From Porticoccus sp047635255 (lineage in GTDB: Bacteria; Pseudomonadota; Gammaproteobacteria; Pseudomonadales; Porticoccaceae): a stretch of DNA of 16,189 bases. Position 1 is the first letter of the stretch. Every line of letters begins with the position of its first letter. Of this stretch, positions 15,080-16,189 are shown piece after piece. A program made the translations under genes and the position numbers. The DNA lies in NCBI GenBank assembly GCA_047635255.1, contig JBLIIR010000026.1, forward strand, positions 1 to 16,189. Reading direction: 5' to 3'. The notes below the pieces were generated by a model. That model searched no databases. It was given only the letters and a program-made list of their open reading frames with translations, and had not been told where the DNA came from.

Positions 15080-15834
15080 TATATAACCTTCGCTTCATTT
15101 TTTAATTTATCTAGCAATTCATCCACGCTGCGCACTTTAACTCCTTCAGGGCGTCCCACAGGAGCACTAACGCTCACAATAGAAACACGCGGAGTGATAT
15201 CAACACCCAGTTCTTCTGCTGTTGTTTCACGAATAGGCTTCTGCTTCGCTTTCATTATATTTGGAAGGGAGGCATATCTCGGTACATTTAATCTAAGATC
15301 CGTAGTCACAACAGCAGGCAAGGCAAGCTTAATTGTTTGAAGGCCTCCATCAATTTCTCGAGTCACAAAAACACTACCATTATCGATAACCACCTCAGAG
15401 GCAAATGTTCCTTGCGGGTACCCCGCCAATGCAGCTAACATTTGTCCTGTTTGGTTGTTCTCGCCATCTATCGACTGTTTCCCCATCAATATAAGATCAG
15501 GTTTTTCTTCATCGCAAACGATCTTCAAGCATTTTGCAATCGCTAAGGGTTCGATTTCTATCATCTCTTCAATCTTAACTAAAATTCCCCTATCTGCACC
15601 CATGGCTAATGCAGCACGAATCTGCTCCTGCGCCTTCTGAGGCCCCAAGGATATAACAATAATTTCCGTAACGGCGCCCTTCTCCTTGAGTCGAACAGCC
15701 TCTTCTACGGCAATCTCACAAAAAGGATTCATCGACATTTTTAAATTATTAAGATCAACACCCGAACCATCAGGGTTAGGTCTAACTTTAATGTTGTAGT
15801 CTACAGCACGCTTAATAGCAACCAACACCTTCAT
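15079..15834 (-). CDS. etfB: electron transfer flavoprotein beta subunit
   Basis: This is the AMP-binding partner of EtfA in ETF. The 251-residue product has the full family pattern: MKVLVAIKRAVDYN at the start and the signature NPFCEIAVEEAVRLKEKG. The AMP-binding segment is LILMGKQSIDGENNQTGQ, and VTTDLRLNVPRYASLPNIMKAKQKP is the recognition-loop region that docks dehydrogenases. AGGA lies seven bases before the ATG. It is the first gene of the etfBA pair. Its promoter must lie in 15835-15899 or overlap the tRNA fragment, as only 65 bases separate the two; no convincing hexamers are seen there. Confidence 0.97.
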   Translation of the reverse strand: MKVLVAIKRAVDYNIKVRPNPDGSGVDLNNLKMSMNPFCEIAVEEAVRLKEKGAVTEIIVISLGPQKAQEQIRAALAMGADRGILVKIEEMIEIEPLAIAKCLKIVCDEEKPDLILMGKQSIDGENNQTGQMLAALAGYPQGTFASEVVIDNGSVFVTREIDGGLQTIKLALPAVVTTDLRLNVPRYASLPNIMKAKQKPIRETTAEELGVDITPRVSIVSVSAPVGRPEGVKVRSVDELLDKLKNEAKVI

Positions 15835-15899
15835 GGCAAAATCCTTTGATATCTTTCAAAAATTACAGCCTCTACTATACCTACACCTTAAAAAACTAC

Positions 15900-15949
15900 A
15901 ATCTTGCGACTTAACGGTCGTGCCGGTTCGATTCCGGCTCCAGGCACCA
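15900..15949 (+). pseudogene. 3' part of a tRNA-Leu gene (anticodon loop to CCA), 5' half absent
   Basis: The stretch aligns position by position with the 3' part of class II tRNA-Leu. It has AA of the anticodon loop and TCTTG as the 3' side of the anticodon stem. The long variable arm CGAC/GTCG (15907-15910, 15917-15920) follows. The T-arm is GCCGG TTCGATT CCGGC (15922-15938), then the acceptor strand TCCAGGC, discriminator A and an encoded CCA. A whole gene would need CAAGA before the anticodon and GCCTGGA at the 5' end. Neither is recognisable in the preceding 60 bases, and the D-loop GG is missing. I read it as a tRNA remnant, an attachment-site-like fragment, or an assembly junction, not a working tRNA. 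Confidence 0.75.
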
Positions 15950-16189
15950 TCTTTTATTCTGATAAATCAATACTTTATACAAAATCTCTTTAGTTCCCTG
16001 CCTTAAGTTACGTCTTTGTTTTTTATAAAGTAGGCATATAGTAGACAGGTGGATGACACGGTGTGAAAAACTGGCTCATCGTCATAGCTGTCTAGATCTC
16101 CACAGCTGTAAATCTTATGTTCGCCTAAAACCACCATTTGGGTGATTCATTCCAGGCCAGCGTTTAGATCATTAATAGTGAACGTTTTG
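15950..16189. other. 240 bases without a recognisable gene
   Basis: Base composition and frame structure do not give a convincing gene on either strand. On the minus strand, one frame runs from the right edge, is broken by a TGA, and stays open for about 48 codons afterwards (MVVLGEHKIYSCGDLD onwards). I do not recognise it. A weak 6-bp hairpin (AGCTGT/ACAGCT, 16086-16107) is present. This could be the 3' end of a decayed or partial gene beyond the right edge. Confidence 0.35.

Noticed and set aside
15868..15949. A complete tRNA-Leu starting at GCCTCTA
   Set aside because: The acceptor 5' strand pairs poorly with TCCAGGC, the D-loop GG is absent, the anticodon stem has no 5' partner, and position 36 would be C, which no leucine anticodon has.
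15835..15949. Group I intron in tRNA-Leu(UAA) explaining the missing 5' half
   Set aside because: The base before the preserved part does not fit the 3' exon (AA of the anticodon is not intact), and the upstream 65 bases lead straight into etfB, leaving no room for intron or 5' exon.
1..16189. Mobile elements, CRISPR arrays, prophage or defence genes
   Set aside because: No transposase, integrase, direct-repeat array or phage protein was recognised; apart from the tRNA fragment, every sizeable coding region is a core bacterial family.

Overview
The window is a compact, AT-rich (by eye about 40% G+C) stretch of bacterial chromosome holding 17 protein-coding genes, all housekeeping or central-metabolism types. 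The family mix points to a gammaproteobacterium: a Pseudomonas-type long isocitrate lyase, ThrH, a gammaproteobacterial RraA, tail-specific protease Prc, E. coli-like exonuclease III, and the iron-sulfur APS-reductase form of CysH. The low G+C and the scattering of genes from their usual operons (yajC without secDF) suggest a free-living, perhaps aquatic, AT-rich lineage. I cannot name genus or species from the sequence alone.

Layout from left to right. aceA (+) enters from beyond the left edge and ends at a perfect 20-bp-stem terminator shared with the convergent rraA (-). rraA and pabB (+) are divergent. pabB converges on thrH (-). thrH is divergent from a plus-strand sulfur group: cysH (APS reductase), a small CxxC thioredoxin-fold protein, and a TauE/SafE (TSUP) permease. 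A run of minus-strand genes follows: a cytosolic-type 5'-nucleotidase, yajC, the peroxiredoxin bcp (flanked by an imperfect inverted repeat), mdh (with its own terminator), and a folM-folK pair. Then come prc-xthA (+) and, convergent with it, etfB-etfA (-); xthA and etfA share one CTAG for both stop codons. The last 355 bases contain no convincing gene. They do contain a sharply preserved 50-base 3' part of a leucine-type tRNA with encoded CCA, lacking any recognisable 5' half.

How the genes work together. Carbon metabolism: AceA is half of the glyoxylate shunt, Mdh is a TCA and glyoxylate enzyme, and EtfBA carries electrons from acyl-CoA and similar dehydrogenases. Together they fit growth on acetate or fatty acids. 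Folate and pterin: PabB makes aminodeoxychorismate, FolK activates the pterin, and FolM reduces dihydropterins. Sulfur: CysH reduces APS to sulfite, and the CxxC protein and TSUP permease beside it are plausible redox and transport partners. Envelope quality control and redox stress are covered by Prc, YajC and Bcp, and DNA repair by XthA.

I see no phage, transposase, CRISPR array, toxin-antitoxin pair or defence island. The signals most worth a second look are the tRNA-Leu 3' fragment, the inverted repeats around bcp, the cysH/CxxC/TSUP cluster, the short FolK beside a pteridine-reductase-type FolM, and the orphan position of yajC.
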